NCBI RefSeq assembly: GCF_020524495.1
Contig: NZ_JAIVLB010000019.1
Span: 1-64,000, forward strand
Direction: 5' to 3'
Source of the DNA: Bacillus stratosphericus
GTDB taxonomy: Bacteria; Bacillota; Bacilli; Bacillales; Bacillaceae
DNA length: 64,000 nucleotides
Part shown: positions 29,393-38,117 of the stretch, piece by piece
How positions within the stretch are numbered: position 1 is the stretch's first letter
Layout of the letters: each line of letters starts with the position of its first letter
The notes under the pieces: generated by a model
Seen by the model: only the letters and a program-made list of their open reading frames with translations
What the model was told of the DNA's origin: nothing
Databases searched by the model: none
Position numbers and translations under genes: made by a program

Positions 29393-30817
29393 TTGAATCA
29401 GACTCCACTGAAAGAGCACTTATACGATAATCTCTCTGTTATTCTCCCGCAGTTAAAGGAAATGGACGATTTGATCCATGAGAAAAAAACGCTACCTCAC
29501 GGACAGGTTGTTTATTATTTATACATTAAAGAAATGAACGAAACCAACCAGATTCAAACCTTCTTAAAGCTGCTGCTGCAAGACCATACCTCTCTTACAA
29601 AAGAGAAGCTAGAATCCAATTTATCCATGATGACAACCCGTTCGGTGAAGACCTCTGAAGAATTGATCGATGCGATTTTTCAAGGGCATTGTGTCGTTCT
29701 AATTAACGGATTTCAGCATGCTTATATTTTAGAAACGAACGGAACGAAGAAACGTAGTTTAGGGGAATCCAAATCTGAAACAGTGGTTAGAGGGCCAAAA
29801 ATTGGCTTTATTGAAGATGTAAACACGAACTTAGCTCTCGTGAGACAGCGCTTGAAAAACCCTGATCTCAAAACAGTAGACATGAAAATTGGGCAGAAAA
29901 AATACACCCAAGTGACCATTATGTACATTGATGGTATCGTTCAAGCTCCTGTTTTAAAAGAGGTGAAAAAACGTCTCAAACAAGTCACCATTGATGATAT
30001 ACAAGACTCTGGTGTTCTTGAGGAACTCATTGAAGACAATGTGTATTCTCCTTTTCCGCAAATCCAAAACACAGAACGGCCAGATAAAGTTGCGTCTGCT
30101 TTAAACAATGGGCGAGTCGCCATTTTTGTCGATCATTCACCTTTTGTTTTAATTGTGCCTGCTTCCCTCGCGACGATCATGCAATCACCTGATGATTATT
30201 ATGAAAGATGGATCGCTGCCTCCCTCATTCGTTTGCTACGTTTTACTTCCATTTTTCTTACATTGTTTTTATCAGCTATTTATATTGCACTTGTGTCCTT
30301 CCATCAAGGTCTTTTGCCCACAACGTTAGCCATTTCCATCTCAAGCACAAGGGAGAATGTCCCCTTTCCTCCTATTGTGGAGACACTCATCATGGAGATA
30401 ACCATTGAGCTGTTACGGGAAGCTGGATTAAGGATGCCAAATCCGCTTGGTCAAACGATCGGACTTGTTGGAGGAGTCGTGATTGGACAGGCTGCCGTAC
30501 AAGCTCATATTGTCAGCTCAATCATGGTGATTATCGTCAGTGTCATCGCACTTGCATCCTTTACCGTTCCTCAATACGGGATAGGCATGTCATTTCGCAC
30601 GCTCCGCTTTGTGTCCATGTTTACTGCGGCTGCATTGGGTTTATACGGAGTTGTACTGTTCATGCTCGCACTACTGACACATTTGACTAGACAAAAAAGT
30701 TTTGGCACTCCATACTTCTCACCAGATTTTGTGTTCAGCTATAAAAACGAGGATAATTCCATCATTCGGTTGCCTTTGAAAAACCAGAAGAAAGGAGAAC
30801 GACATGGTCAATCATAA
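29393..30817 (+). CDS. gerAA: Spore germination receptor subunit GerAA
   Basis: 474 residues. Subunit A of an alanine-type germinant receptor in the inner spore membrane. A large N-terminal cytosolic region contains VVRGPKIGFIEDVNTNLALVRQR and NTERPDKVASALNNGRVAI. The C-terminal half has about five membrane spans with FPPIVETLIMEITIELLREAGLRMPNPLGQTIGLVGG. TTG is chosen as start because GGCGGGTGA lies about five bases upstream and it fits the family length. It overlaps gerAB by 14 bp. Confidence 0.95.
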   Translation: MNQTPLKEHLYDNLSVILPQLKEMDDLIHEKKTLPHGQVVYYLYIKEMNETNQIQTFLKLLLQDHTSLTKEKLESNLSMMTTRSVKTSEELIDAIFQGHCVVLINGFQHAYILETNGTKKRSLGESKSETVVRGPKIGFIEDVNTNLALVRQRLKNPDLKTVDMKIGQKKYTQVTIMYIDGIVQAPVLKEVKKRLKQVTIDDIQDSGVLEELIEDNVYSPFPQIQNTERPDKVASALNNGRVAIFVDHSPFVLIVPASLATIMQSPDDYYERWIAASLIRLLRFTSIFLTLFLSAIYIALVSFHQGLLPTTLAISISSTRENVPFPPIVETLIMEITIELLREAGLRMPNPLGQTIGLVGGVVIGQAAVQAHIVSSIMVIIVSVIALASFTVPQYGIGMSFRTLRFVSMFTAAALGLYGVVLFMLALLTHLTRQKSFGTPYFSPDFVFSYKNEDNSIIRLPLKNQKKGERHGQS

Positions 30818-31898
30818 AGAGTCGATCACAAGCTATCAGGCAAGTGCCATTATTACGAATACCACTTTAGGCGCAAGCATGATGATTCTGCCAAGATCAA
30901 TGGCTCAGGCTGCGTCTACACCTGACGGCTGGATTGCACTCTTACTGATGAGTGCCATTTACATTGTGTTTATTTTTGCGAATGTGCTCATGATGAAAAA
31001 GGTTCCCTTCTCCTCTTATTATGATTATACAAACGAAGGGCTTGGGAAATGGATTGGCGCTCTTGCCAACCTTTTGATCATTATTTATTTTCTTGGCGTC
31101 GCCAGCTATCAAGTAAGGGCCATGTCGGAAATGGTGAAGTTCTTCCTGCTTCAAAACACGCCTGTAGTCGTGACAATGCTCAGCTTTATTTTAGTCGGTT
31201 TTTATCTTGTAGTTGGTGGGATTGGTGATATTGCCAGGCTATGTCCTTTTTTTCTCATTGTTACACTCATCATCTTATTTATTGCCTACGGACTCAGTGT
31301 ACAAGAATTTAAGTTAGATAACCTCCGGCCAGTGTTAGGAGAGGGCTTATCTCCTGTCTTCAATTCCTTTAATGCTTCAGCCATTTCGTTTGTCGGCATT
31401 GAAATGATGTTGTTTATGCCTGCATATATGAACACTCAAAAACACACCTTTGCTTATGGTACAGTCGGATTTTTGATTCCTGCGATCATTTATATTTTCA
31501 CCTATATTCTTGTAGTTGGTGCGCTGACTGTAAAAGAAACGGCTACATTAACTTGGCCGACCATTGCATTATTTCAATCATTTGATATTCAGGGGGTCTT
31601 TATTGAACGAATTGAGTCCTTTCTGCTGATCGTATGGCTTATTCAGCTTTATACGAGCTTTGTAGGGTATACGTTTTTTGCTGCAATTGGGGTATCCAAG
31701 CTGACAAAGCTTCCTAAAAAAGTCGTCCTCGCCTTGATGGGGATTGTGATCTTCTCTGCCGCCATTTTTCCAAAGGATGTTGATATAGTGCGTGATTATC
31801 TGACTTATGTAAACAACCTATTTTTCCTTTTATTCGGCATACTCCCGTTTCTCTTATTCATTATTGTGTTTTTCAAAAGGAGGGGGAAAGCAACATGA
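30804..31898 (+). CDS. gerAB: Spore germination receptor subunit GerAB
   Basis: 364 residues with ten membrane spans, APC-superfamily fold. N-terminal SYQASAIITNTTLGASMMILPR is typical of the B subunit, which binds the germinant. AAGAAAGGAG precedes ATG inside the end of gerAA; it overlaps gerAC by 4 bp, so the three subunits are translated together. Confidence 0.95.
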   Translation: MVNHKESITSYQASAIITNTTLGASMMILPRSMAQAASTPDGWIALLLMSAIYIVFIFANVLMMKKVPFSSYYDYTNEGLGKWIGALANLLIIIYFLGVASYQVRAMSEMVKFFLLQNTPVVVTMLSFILVGFYLVVGGIGDIARLCPFFLIVTLIILFIAYGLSVQEFKLDNLRPVLGEGLSPVFNSFNASAISFVGIEMMLFMPAYMNTQKHTFAYGTVGFLIPAIIYIFTYILVVGALTVKETATLTWPTIALFQSFDIQGVFIERIESFLLIVWLIQLYTSFVGYTFFAAIGVSKLTKLPKKVVLALMGIVIFSAAIFPKDVDIVRDYLTYVNNLFFLLFGILPFLLFIIVFFKRRGKAT

Positions 31899-33016
31899 AA
31901 AAGAAAGCGACTTTTGCTTTCCTGACGCTTATCCTATTAAGTGGATGCTGGGATAGTACAAATATCGAGGAGCTCAACATGGCGATTGGATTTGCTGTAG
32001 ATAAGGGAGATAACGGACATAAACTAAAGCTGTCTATGCAAGTTCTCGTTCCTCAAAAAATTGATCAAGAAACGAGCATAAAAGACCCCACTGAAATCAT
32101 TGAAACAAGCGGTGATTCTATGCACCAAATTTTTCGCACAACTGCCCAAAAAACTCACCGCATTTTCTCACATCAGCTAAGAGTTTATTTATTTTCTCAG
32201 GAGCTCATCAATGAGAATAATTTCGACTTGGTCATTAATCAATTCATTCGAGACAATGAAACACGAAGAGGAAGTCTTGTCTTTATGACTTCTGAAAAGC
32301 CTGGGGACATGCTAAAAATCAATGACGACGGGCAGCCAGCTTCATCCACTTTATACACCATTTCGGGAAATACAAAAACAACCATTCGCATGTTTAAGCC
32401 AGTCTCATTAGGAGATATTTCTTCTGCCATGCAAAACAACGTATCCTTTGCCCTTCCAAAAGTCAGTGTCGATAAAGGCAAATTAATATTGGAAGGTGCC
32501 TCTATTATTAAAAATAAACGATTTCTCACTAACATCTCTCCATTAGCAGTGCAGTCATATAACCTATTAACTGGGGACGCAAAGGGCGGAGTGATTGATT
32601 TTCAATATGATCAGAGCATCTATTCTTTTGAGATTTTTAAACTTAACCACAACATAAAGACTCATAAATCAGCCAGTGGCACATATCGATTTGATGTTTC
32701 AGTCGAGCTTGATGGAAGGTTGTCTGAGGACTGGAATGTACGTGAAAATTCATTTAATGAGAAATATCTCCAAGAGATTGAGGGGGTCGTGAAGCAGCGG
32801 TTAGAAAAGAACGTGAAAGATTTCATTGAGAAGTTACAGCACGAGATCAAAGCAGATATTTGTGGATTTTATCAAAAAGCGAATATCGCGTATCCGAATG
32901 ATTTTCGAAAAGAAGCAAAGCATTGGGATGAGGTTTTTAGTGAATCGGACATTCAATACAAGGTAAATGTGAAAATCCGTGACTTCGGGACTAAGGGCGC
33001 AACACAATCCTTATAG
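31895..33016 (+). CDS. gerAC: Spore germination receptor lipoprotein GerAC
   Basis: 373 residues. Lipobox ILLSGCWD gives lipidated Cys18. GCWD followed by NIEELNMAIGFAVDK is the Ger(x)C signature; three mixed domains follow. The lipoprotein faces the outer side of the inner spore membrane. AGGAGGGGG precedes the ATG. Completes an intact gerAA-AB-AC operon. Confidence 0.95.
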   Translation: MKKKATFAFLTLILLSGCWDSTNIEELNMAIGFAVDKGDNGHKLKLSMQVLVPQKIDQETSIKDPTEIIETSGDSMHQIFRTTAQKTHRIFSHQLRVYLFSQELINENNFDLVINQFIRDNETRRGSLVFMTSEKPGDMLKINDDGQPASSTLYTISGNTKTTIRMFKPVSLGDISSAMQNNVSFALPKVSVDKGKLILEGASIIKNKRFLTNISPLAVQSYNLLTGDAKGGVIDFQYDQSIYSFEIFKLNHNIKTHKSASGTYRFDVSVELDGRLSEDWNVRENSFNEKYLQEIEGVVKQRLEKNVKDFIEKLQHEIKADICGFYQKANIAYPNDFRKEAKHWDEVFSESDIQYKVNVKIRDFGTKGATQSL

Positions 33017-33053
33017 AGTATGTTAAAATGGTAAGAAAAAAAGGGTGTCAATC

Positions 33054-33422
33054 ATGAAACGAGCTTTACTTTTGGCCGGCATTCTATTTTTGATTTTAGG
33101 ATTACTCCTCTTAATCGTAGTATTCATGCAATCAAAAGAAGATTTCTTCATTGAAGCCGACAGCTTTTCGAGCACATTTTTGATCGTGATTTATTATGGA
33201 CAAACCCCTGCGATCCTTCTTATTGGAGGCGGTTTATTCGTCGGACTTTCACAGATCATTGATTTTCAGGAGAAAAAAGCGGCATTGGCAAAGGAGAGCG
33301 TAAAGCTATTATCCGAGATGAAGCAAACCCTGATAGACAAATCGGCCGAGGAGCAGGAGGCTTTTTCAGTTCCTGAGCTCCATCAACTATCCGAACGTCC
33401 GATCACAGGACAGAAGGACTAA
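33054..33422 (+). CDS. Small membrane protein with two spans
   Basis: 122 residues. Two hydrophobic helices (LLLAGILFLILGLLLLIVVF and a span around IVIYYGQTPAILLIGGGLFVGL) followed by a charged cytosolic tail with a helix (FQEKKAALAKESVKLLSEMKQ). ATG with AGGGTG upstream used; a GTG three codons earlier is possible. It lies right after gerA, where B. subtilis has liaR, and may be transcribed with gerA. No family recognised. Confidence 0.8.
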   Translation: MKRALLLAGILFLILGLLLLIVVFMQSKEDFFIEADSFSSTFLIVIYYGQTPAILLIGGGLFVGLSQIIDFQEKKAALAKESVKLLSEMKQTLIDKSAEEQEAFSVPELHQLSERPITGQKD

Positions 33423-33439
33423 AATTCCGCATGTTCTAG

Positions 33440-33467
33440 CAGCTTTCATTTGAAAGCTGTTTTTTTA
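33440..33467 (+). terminator. Terminator after 33422
   Basis: CAGCTTTC / GAAAGCTG hairpin followed by TTTTTTT. Confidence 0.85.
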
Positions 33468-33690
33468 TTGAATCAGCTTATGACGATGTGCACACAGCCG
33501 CTTGTGTTCGATCTTTCTACGTCAAGCTTTGAAAGAATGTTGGTCATATTCGTCTTCACCGTTTTAATTGTAATAACTATTCCTCACCATGACCTTATTC
33601 AATTTCCCATCTGCAATCAGCTTCAATATTTCCATTTCTCTTGCTGTTAACGAATCCGGAGAATACCCATTTGCTTAATGACGGAGTTTA
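33465..33690 (-). pseudogene. Decayed liaR-like response regulator (DNA-binding end only)
   Basis: On the minus strand, DSLTAREMEILKLIADGK, then after loss of frame TVKTNMTNILSKLDV, then in another frame the AHRHKLIQ-type tail, reconstruct the LuxR-type helix-turn-helix of a NarL-family regulator. The sequence and its place right after gerA match B. subtilis liaR (yvqC). There is no receiver domain, and the remaining part has a deletion and at least one more frameshift. The partner genes liaS, F, G, H and I are also missing. Confidence 0.75.
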
Positions 33691-33691
33691 T

Positions 33692-33862
33692 TCATGACCT
33701 TTCTAGCCACTTTTGATTCAATTCCCTTGGTTCTCCAATACTGGCAGACTTAATGGCATCAGCAATTTCTCCTGCCTTCGATATTAATAAGTAACTCAAA
33801 GCATCAGCCTCCATCACTGGATAGACTTTATCATCATCAATAAAGCTCGTCAGATCGATCAT
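33692..33862 (-). CDS. Small acidic hypothetical protein
   Basis: 56 residues (begins MIDLTSFIDDDKVYPVMEAD), containing ALSYLLISKAGEIADAIKSA. AAGGAGG is present but 15 bases before the ATG, and a five-codon frame starting at the expected distance runs out immediately, so the start is unsure. It sits between the liaR remnant and yvqK and may itself be a truncated gene. No family recognised. Confidence 0.4.
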   Translation of the reverse strand: MIDLTSFIDDDKVYPVMEADALSYLLISKAGEIADAIKSASIGEPRELNQKWLERS

Positions 33863-33992
33863 TTTGCCATCTTCATGCCTCCTTTCTTGCTCCTTGCTTT
33901 TACTATAGTCAAAATAGAAACCCGGCAAAACGTGTTACAGATTGATCTTTGATTGCGACCAGAGTCGTAACTTTGGTCAGGTTTGACTGCAA

Positions 33993-34018
33993 CAAAAAAG
34001 CACTCTTGAAAAGTGCTT
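33993..34018 (-). terminator. Terminator of yvqK
   Basis: AAGCACT / AGTGCTT hairpin, then TTTTTT on the minus strand. Confidence 0.8.
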
Positions 34019-34021
34019 CCC

Positions 34022-34591
34022 TTATTTAGAACGAAACACATCTGCACTTCGTTCATATTCAACATCAGCTTCACCGAGCCGATGATTTACAATACGTGCA
34101 ACTGCAAATAAATAGTCGGATAAACGGTTGACATATGTGAGCGTAACTGATGGAATCTCTCCCTGCTTCGCTAGCGTCACAATATGCCGCTCTGCTCTTC
34201 TGACCACTGTTCTCGCCACATGTAAGAAGGCAGCGCCTTGCTGGCCACCTGGTAAAATAAATTTGGTCAGCGGGGAGGCTTCCTCTACATACACGTCCAT
34301 TCTTTGCTCAAGGAATGCCACAGATCCATCTGTTAATTTGCCTTCTTTCCTCGGTTTCACCGCTGCTAAATCACCACCGCAGTCAAACAGCTCATGCTGA
34401 ATGACGATCAGCTCAGACAGAATATCTTGAAACAATTCACCATGCTGCTGTAAGCTTGCTTGTGCAAGTCCAATGAAGCTATTCGCCTCATCTAACGTAC
34501 CGTACGCTTCTACCCTGATGTCATCTTTATCTGCTCTCCCGCCAATCAAGCCTGTTTGGCCTTGATCCCCGTTTTTTGTATAAAGTTTCAT
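34022..34591 (-). CDS. yvqK: Cob(I)yrinic acid a,c-diamide adenosyltransferase (PduO type)
   Basis: 189 residues. PduO-type ATP:corrinoid adenosyltransferase that makes the adenosyl form of B12. N-terminal ATP-binding signature MKLYTKNGDQGQTGLIGG, then LDEANSFIGLAQ and the RTVVRRAERHIV and NRLSDYLFAVAR helices of the trimeric helical bundle. GGAGGAG precedes ATG. It lies after the corrinoid importer yvrCBA and completes a salvage set (uptake, then adenosylation). Confidence 0.95.
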   Translation of the reverse strand: MKLYTKNGDQGQTGLIGGRADKDDIRVEAYGTLDEANSFIGLAQASLQQHGELFQDILSELIVIQHELFDCGGDLAAVKPRKEGKLTDGSVAFLEQRMDVYVEEASPLTKFILPGGQQGAAFLHVARTVVRRAERHIVTLAKQGEIPSVTLTYVNRLSDYLFAVARIVNHRLGEADVEYERSADVFRSK

Positions 34592-34721
34592 CGATTCTCC
34601 TCCTTGTGCATTGCTTTGTCCTTTTAGAATACCCTGAAATTGAAAATTTGTATTTATTTTACTATAAACACTGTGTTTTTAACATTCGGTCGATTTGAAT
34701 GCTGAACCATGAACTAAACAC

Positions 34722-34748
34722 AAAAAAGTGAACCTTCTGGTTACTTTT
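34722..34748 (-). terminator. Terminator overlapping yvrA end
   Basis: AAGTAACC / GGTTCACTT stem (one bulge) followed by TTTTTTG on the minus strand. Confidence 0.6.
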
Positions 34749-36027
34749 TAATTGCACCCAATGTATAAAGGAGACGTTGCGCTTTCTTCCGTAACCTTTC
34801 GTATAGAAGGGCATCAAGTCCCATTTCTTCTGCGTTGACAGCAGCGATACAAAGATGATGAATTGGGATGCTCCCCTCTTGTTGAATGATGTGCATCAAC
34901 TGCCCCATCATCTGAACAGACGCTCCATCTGATAAAGATCCTTTCAGCACAAGCCAAATGGTTAGCTCTCCTTGCTGAAGCATCCCGTAAAGAGCTATAT
35001 CATCTTCATCGTCTTCAGCGGCGTATTGCTTTTGTCCCTCAGATTTGCCGAAAAACAATATACCTTCAGCATCATCTAGTCTGTCATGAAGAGTCTCAGT
35101 TCCCGTTCCAAGTGACCTTTTCCAAAAGAAACCTCCATTTTTCTCGTGTGAGGATAGAATACGAAGCGGCTGATTGATGGAAAATGTCATTCCTTTTGAG
35201 CCATGCGTTCTCCAACCATCAGCTAATTTCACATTGGATGCTTTAGACATTGCAGCAGGCTCAATCATCAGCTGTGGGTTTGCTCGCAGTGGATGATTGA
35301 GCAGTGTGACATCAGTTTCGTACACCCGGTTGATCCGTTCAGTGGTCAAAACGTGATGCGGTTGTCCTAATATTTCAGCCTTTCCTTCATGAAGCAATAG
35401 CAACCGATCACAATACAAACTGGCAATGTTTACATCATGAAACACACCGATCACCGTTAATTTAGAGGAAGAGGTCTCTTCTTTAATTAAATCGAGCAAC
35501 TCTTTTTGATAAGCTAAATCAAGAAAACTGGTTGGCTCATCTAGCAATAAATATTCAGGCTGCTGAGCTAATGCCTGGGCTAAATATACTCGCTGCTGTT
35601 CTCCTCCGCTTAACTCATGAATGGATTGATCTTTAAATTGAACGACATCCGTTTGTTCCATCACTCTGCTTACGACTTGCTCATCTTCTTTCATGACAGA
35701 TTGCAGCCATCCTTTCTGATAAGGATAACGTCCAAACTGAATGGTTTCCTCCACTGTAAATGAGAAGGCTTGGTCGGTTTTCTGTGGAAGAACAGCAAGT
35801 TTTTGCGCAAGTACCTTTGGCCGGTATGATTGAATCGAGCAACCGCTGAGGCATACTTGACCGCTCTTAGGCGCTAAAATACCTGCTATCATTTTGAGCA
35901 GGGTTGTCTTTCCGCTCCCATTTGGTCCCAGTATACCGAGAAATTCTCCTTTCTTCACCTCAAAACTGATGCCACGAATGACCTCTTTCTCACCATAGCC
36001 ACCTTTGACTTCCTTCACTTGAATCAT
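34741..36027 (-). CDS. yvrA: Corrinoid ABC transporter ATPase with C-terminal extension
   Basis: 428 residues. Residues 1-255 are a BtuD/FecE-type ATPase: GPNGSGKTTLLK, LSGGEQQRVY, LLLDEPTSFLDL. The remaining ~170 residues are an extra domain with FSINQPLRILSSHEKNGGFFWKR and ELTIWLVLKGSLSDGASV, which may be related to corrinoid-modifying CbiZ-like domains, but I cannot confirm this. It overlaps yvrB by 4 bp. AGTGAAGGAAGTC lies before the ATG. Confidence 0.9.
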   Translation of the reverse strand: MIQVKEVKGGYGEKEVIRGISFEVKKGEFLGILGPNGSGKTTLLKMIAGILAPKSGQVCLSGCSIQSYRPKVLAQKLAVLPQKTDQAFSFTVEETIQFGRYPYQKGWLQSVMKEDEQVVSRVMEQTDVVQFKDQSIHELSGGEQQRVYLAQALAQQPEYLLLDEPTSFLDLAYQKELLDLIKEETSSSKLTVIGVFHDVNIASLYCDRLLLLHEGKAEILGQPHHVLTTERINRVYETDVTLLNHPLRANPQLMIEPAAMSKASNVKLADGWRTHGSKGMTFSINQPLRILSSHEKNGGFFWKRSLGTGTETLHDRLDDAEGILFFGKSEGQKQYAAEDDEDDIALYGMLQQGELTIWLVLKGSLSDGASVQMMGQLMHIIQQEGSIPIHHLCIAAVNAEEMGLDALLYERLRKKAQRLLYTLGAIKK

Positions 36028-37082
36028 AGATGCGTCCCCCCTCTATATCTGCGAATGAGGATGATCCCAAATACAGGTGCACCAATTAACGCAGTAATGA
36101 TACCAATAGGCAATTCCGTCGGCTCAATGATTGTACGGGATAACACATCTGCTATGACAAGAAAGGAAGCGCCGTTCATCATAGATAAAGGCAGCAGATG
36201 CCGGTGATCCGTGATGGCTAAAAGGCGGATAAAATGCGGGATCACAAGTCCCACAAATCCAATCGTCCCTGACACCGCTACCGCACTGCCAGTCAGGATC
36301 GAACCAGCAAGCAGTACAATATATTTGCTCCTTTTCACATGTACACCTAATAGCTTTGCCTTCTCTTCGCCATACGTCATCACATTCAAATCTCGCCCCA
36401 TCAGCATCAGTGCAAAGGTACCAATGAGGAAGAAAGGGAGAAAAAGAGCGATATAACGCCAGCCCCTCATGGACACACTGCCAAGAAGCCAATGAATAAT
36501 CTCTTTTAGGTCATCACCCGTTAAAGCAATCATTAATGAAATGAGCGCTCCCAAAAAAGAGCTGAAAATCACACCCGTCAAGATTAAAGAGGAGATGCTC
36601 ATCCCCCGATGAACAAGACGTGCGAAAAAGAGGACTAGACATAGTGTCACAAGCGCTGTTGTCATACTGAAAAAAGGCAGTGTAAAACTGCCCAACAAGG
36701 GGAGCTGCAAGCTAAAAAATAAAGTCGCTACGGCTCCAACAGATGCCCCTTGAGATACTCCTAGTGTATAAGGATCAGCGAGGGGATTTTTTAATAAACC
36801 TTGAAAGGCAGCACCAGATGACGCCAGCGCTGCTCCTACTAATGCCGCTAATATCACTCTCGGCAGCCGGATATTCATCATAATATTGCGATCAATAGAA
36901 TCAATGGTTCCGACCTGCACTCCAAATAGTTCATGAACAAATATACGAAGAATAGAAGGAATGGGAATCCCTAAGCTACCAAATGAGATTCCCATTCCAA
37001 TGCTCACCACAAGAAGTAAAACACTGAATGCGTAAGCGATAATGAATTTATTTGAACGTGTCAGGATAGATGCTTTTCGCAA
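36024..37082 (-). CDS. yvrB: Corrinoid ABC transporter permease (BtuC family)
   Basis: 352 residues from TTG, about nine or ten membrane spans of the FecCD/BtuC family. Family blocks: RLPRVILAALVGAALASSGAAFQGLLKNPLADPYTLGVSQGAS and GTIGFVGLVIPHFIRLL. I choose TTG at 37082 because AAGGAG lies nine bases upstream; a TTG six codons earlier has no clear site. It overlaps the yvrC end by 35 bp, implying tight coupling. Confidence 0.92.
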   Translation of the reverse strand: MRKASILTRSNKFIIAYAFSVLLLVVSIGMGISFGSLGIPIPSILRIFVHELFGVQVGTIDSIDRNIMMNIRLPRVILAALVGAALASSGAAFQGLLKNPLADPYTLGVSQGASVGAVATLFFSLQLPLLGSFTLPFFSMTTALVTLCLVLFFARLVHRGMSISSLILTGVIFSSFLGALISLMIALTGDDLKEIIHWLLGSVSMRGWRYIALFLPFFLIGTFALMLMGRDLNVMTYGEEKAKLLGVHVKRSKYIVLLAGSILTGSAVAVSGTIGFVGLVIPHFIRLLAITDHRHLLPLSMMNGASFLVIADVLSRTIIEPTELPIGIITALIGAPVFGIILIRRYRGGTHL

Positions 37083-37998
37083 GATCCTCGACTCCTTCAA
37101 CCAATCTCGGTCCCGGTCTTGATGCGAGATCCGTATTCAATTGAAAGACTTGTTTTTCTTTTACTGCTTTAATCGCATTCCAACCATCTCTTTTTTTCAG
37201 ATCAGCTAAGCTTGAACCATCAATTGTGACAATGACATCAGGATTTCGTTTGATAATTGACTCTTCTGTCATTTGTACCCAGCCAGTTTGGTCGCCGGCT
37301 GCATTTTTTGCATGAATGACTGAAAGCATTTCGTCCATAAATGTATTTTTACCTGTTGTATAGATTTCAGGAGCACCTGACACTTCAACAAAGACTGTTT
37401 TTTGTTTGTCTTTGGAAATCGCCTCTGCTTGTTTTTTGAGGTCGTTCAGTTTTGATTTCATCTCGTCTACAAGCTTCGCGGATGCCTCTTTCACTCCAAT
37501 TGCTTCACCGATCATATGAATAGACTTGTAAACATCCTTGAAGGAGGTTGCATCATTTACAGTCAGCACTTGAATACCTGCATCTTCAAGCTGTTTAAAT
37601 CCATCTTTTGCCCCCAGTTGTGATGCATGTGCTAATACGAGGTCAGGCTTTAAGGAAATGACCTTCTCTACATTGAATTCAAGTCCACCTATCTTCTCAA
37701 CCTTTTCTACTTCCTTTGGATAATTGTCAAAATCTGATCTTCCAACGATTTTATCTTCAAGGCCAAGCGCATAGGCAACCTCTGTATTACTTGGAATTAA
37801 AGAAACAATCCTTTCGGGCTGTTCTTTAATTTGGACTGTTTTACCAGCTGCATCTTTAATTGATACAGGAAATGCCGCAGTTGCTGTCTCTTTATTTTCA
37901 GAACCCGTTGCTTTGTGATCTGTTTCCGCACCTGCACATCCTGCTAAAACACCCATCACAAGCAAAAACGATAGCCAAATGGCTGTTAACTTCTTCAT
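37048..37998 (-). CDS. yvrC: Corrinoid-binding lipoprotein (BtuF type)
   Basis: 316 residues. Lipobox VLAGCAG gives Cys21. Periplasmic-binding type III fold: ERIVSLIPSNTEVAYALGLEDKIVGRSDFDNYP and KPDLVLAHASQ are typical of BtuF/FhuD proteins. First gene of yvrC-yvrB-yvrA. The B12 role follows from YvrC of B. subtilis and the neighbouring adenosyltransferase, as I infer it. A TATAAT box is upstream; no cobalamin riboswitch fits the 119-bp leader. Confidence 0.92.
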   Translation of the reverse strand: MKKLTAIWLSFLLVMGVLAGCAGAETDHKATGSENKETATAAFPVSIKDAAGKTVQIKEQPERIVSLIPSNTEVAYALGLEDKIVGRSDFDNYPKEVEKVEKIGGLEFNVEKVISLKPDLVLAHASQLGAKDGFKQLEDAGIQVLTVNDATSFKDVYKSIHMIGEAIGVKEASAKLVDEMKSKLNDLKKQAEAISKDKQKTVFVEVSGAPEIYTTGKNTFMDEMLSVIHAKNAAGDQTGWVQMTEESIIKRNPDVIVTIDGSSLADLKKRDGWNAIKAVKEKQVFQLNTDLASRPGPRLVEGVEDLAKSIYPDTFK

Positions 37999-38117
37999 GA
38001 ATAAACCCCCTGCTTTATGTACTGCTTGACAGAATCTCCTCCGTCAATTCTTTTCTAATTTCGGGAATATTATACTACAGTGCATATAGGTTGTATATGT
38101 TCACCTGTAGGCGCTAA

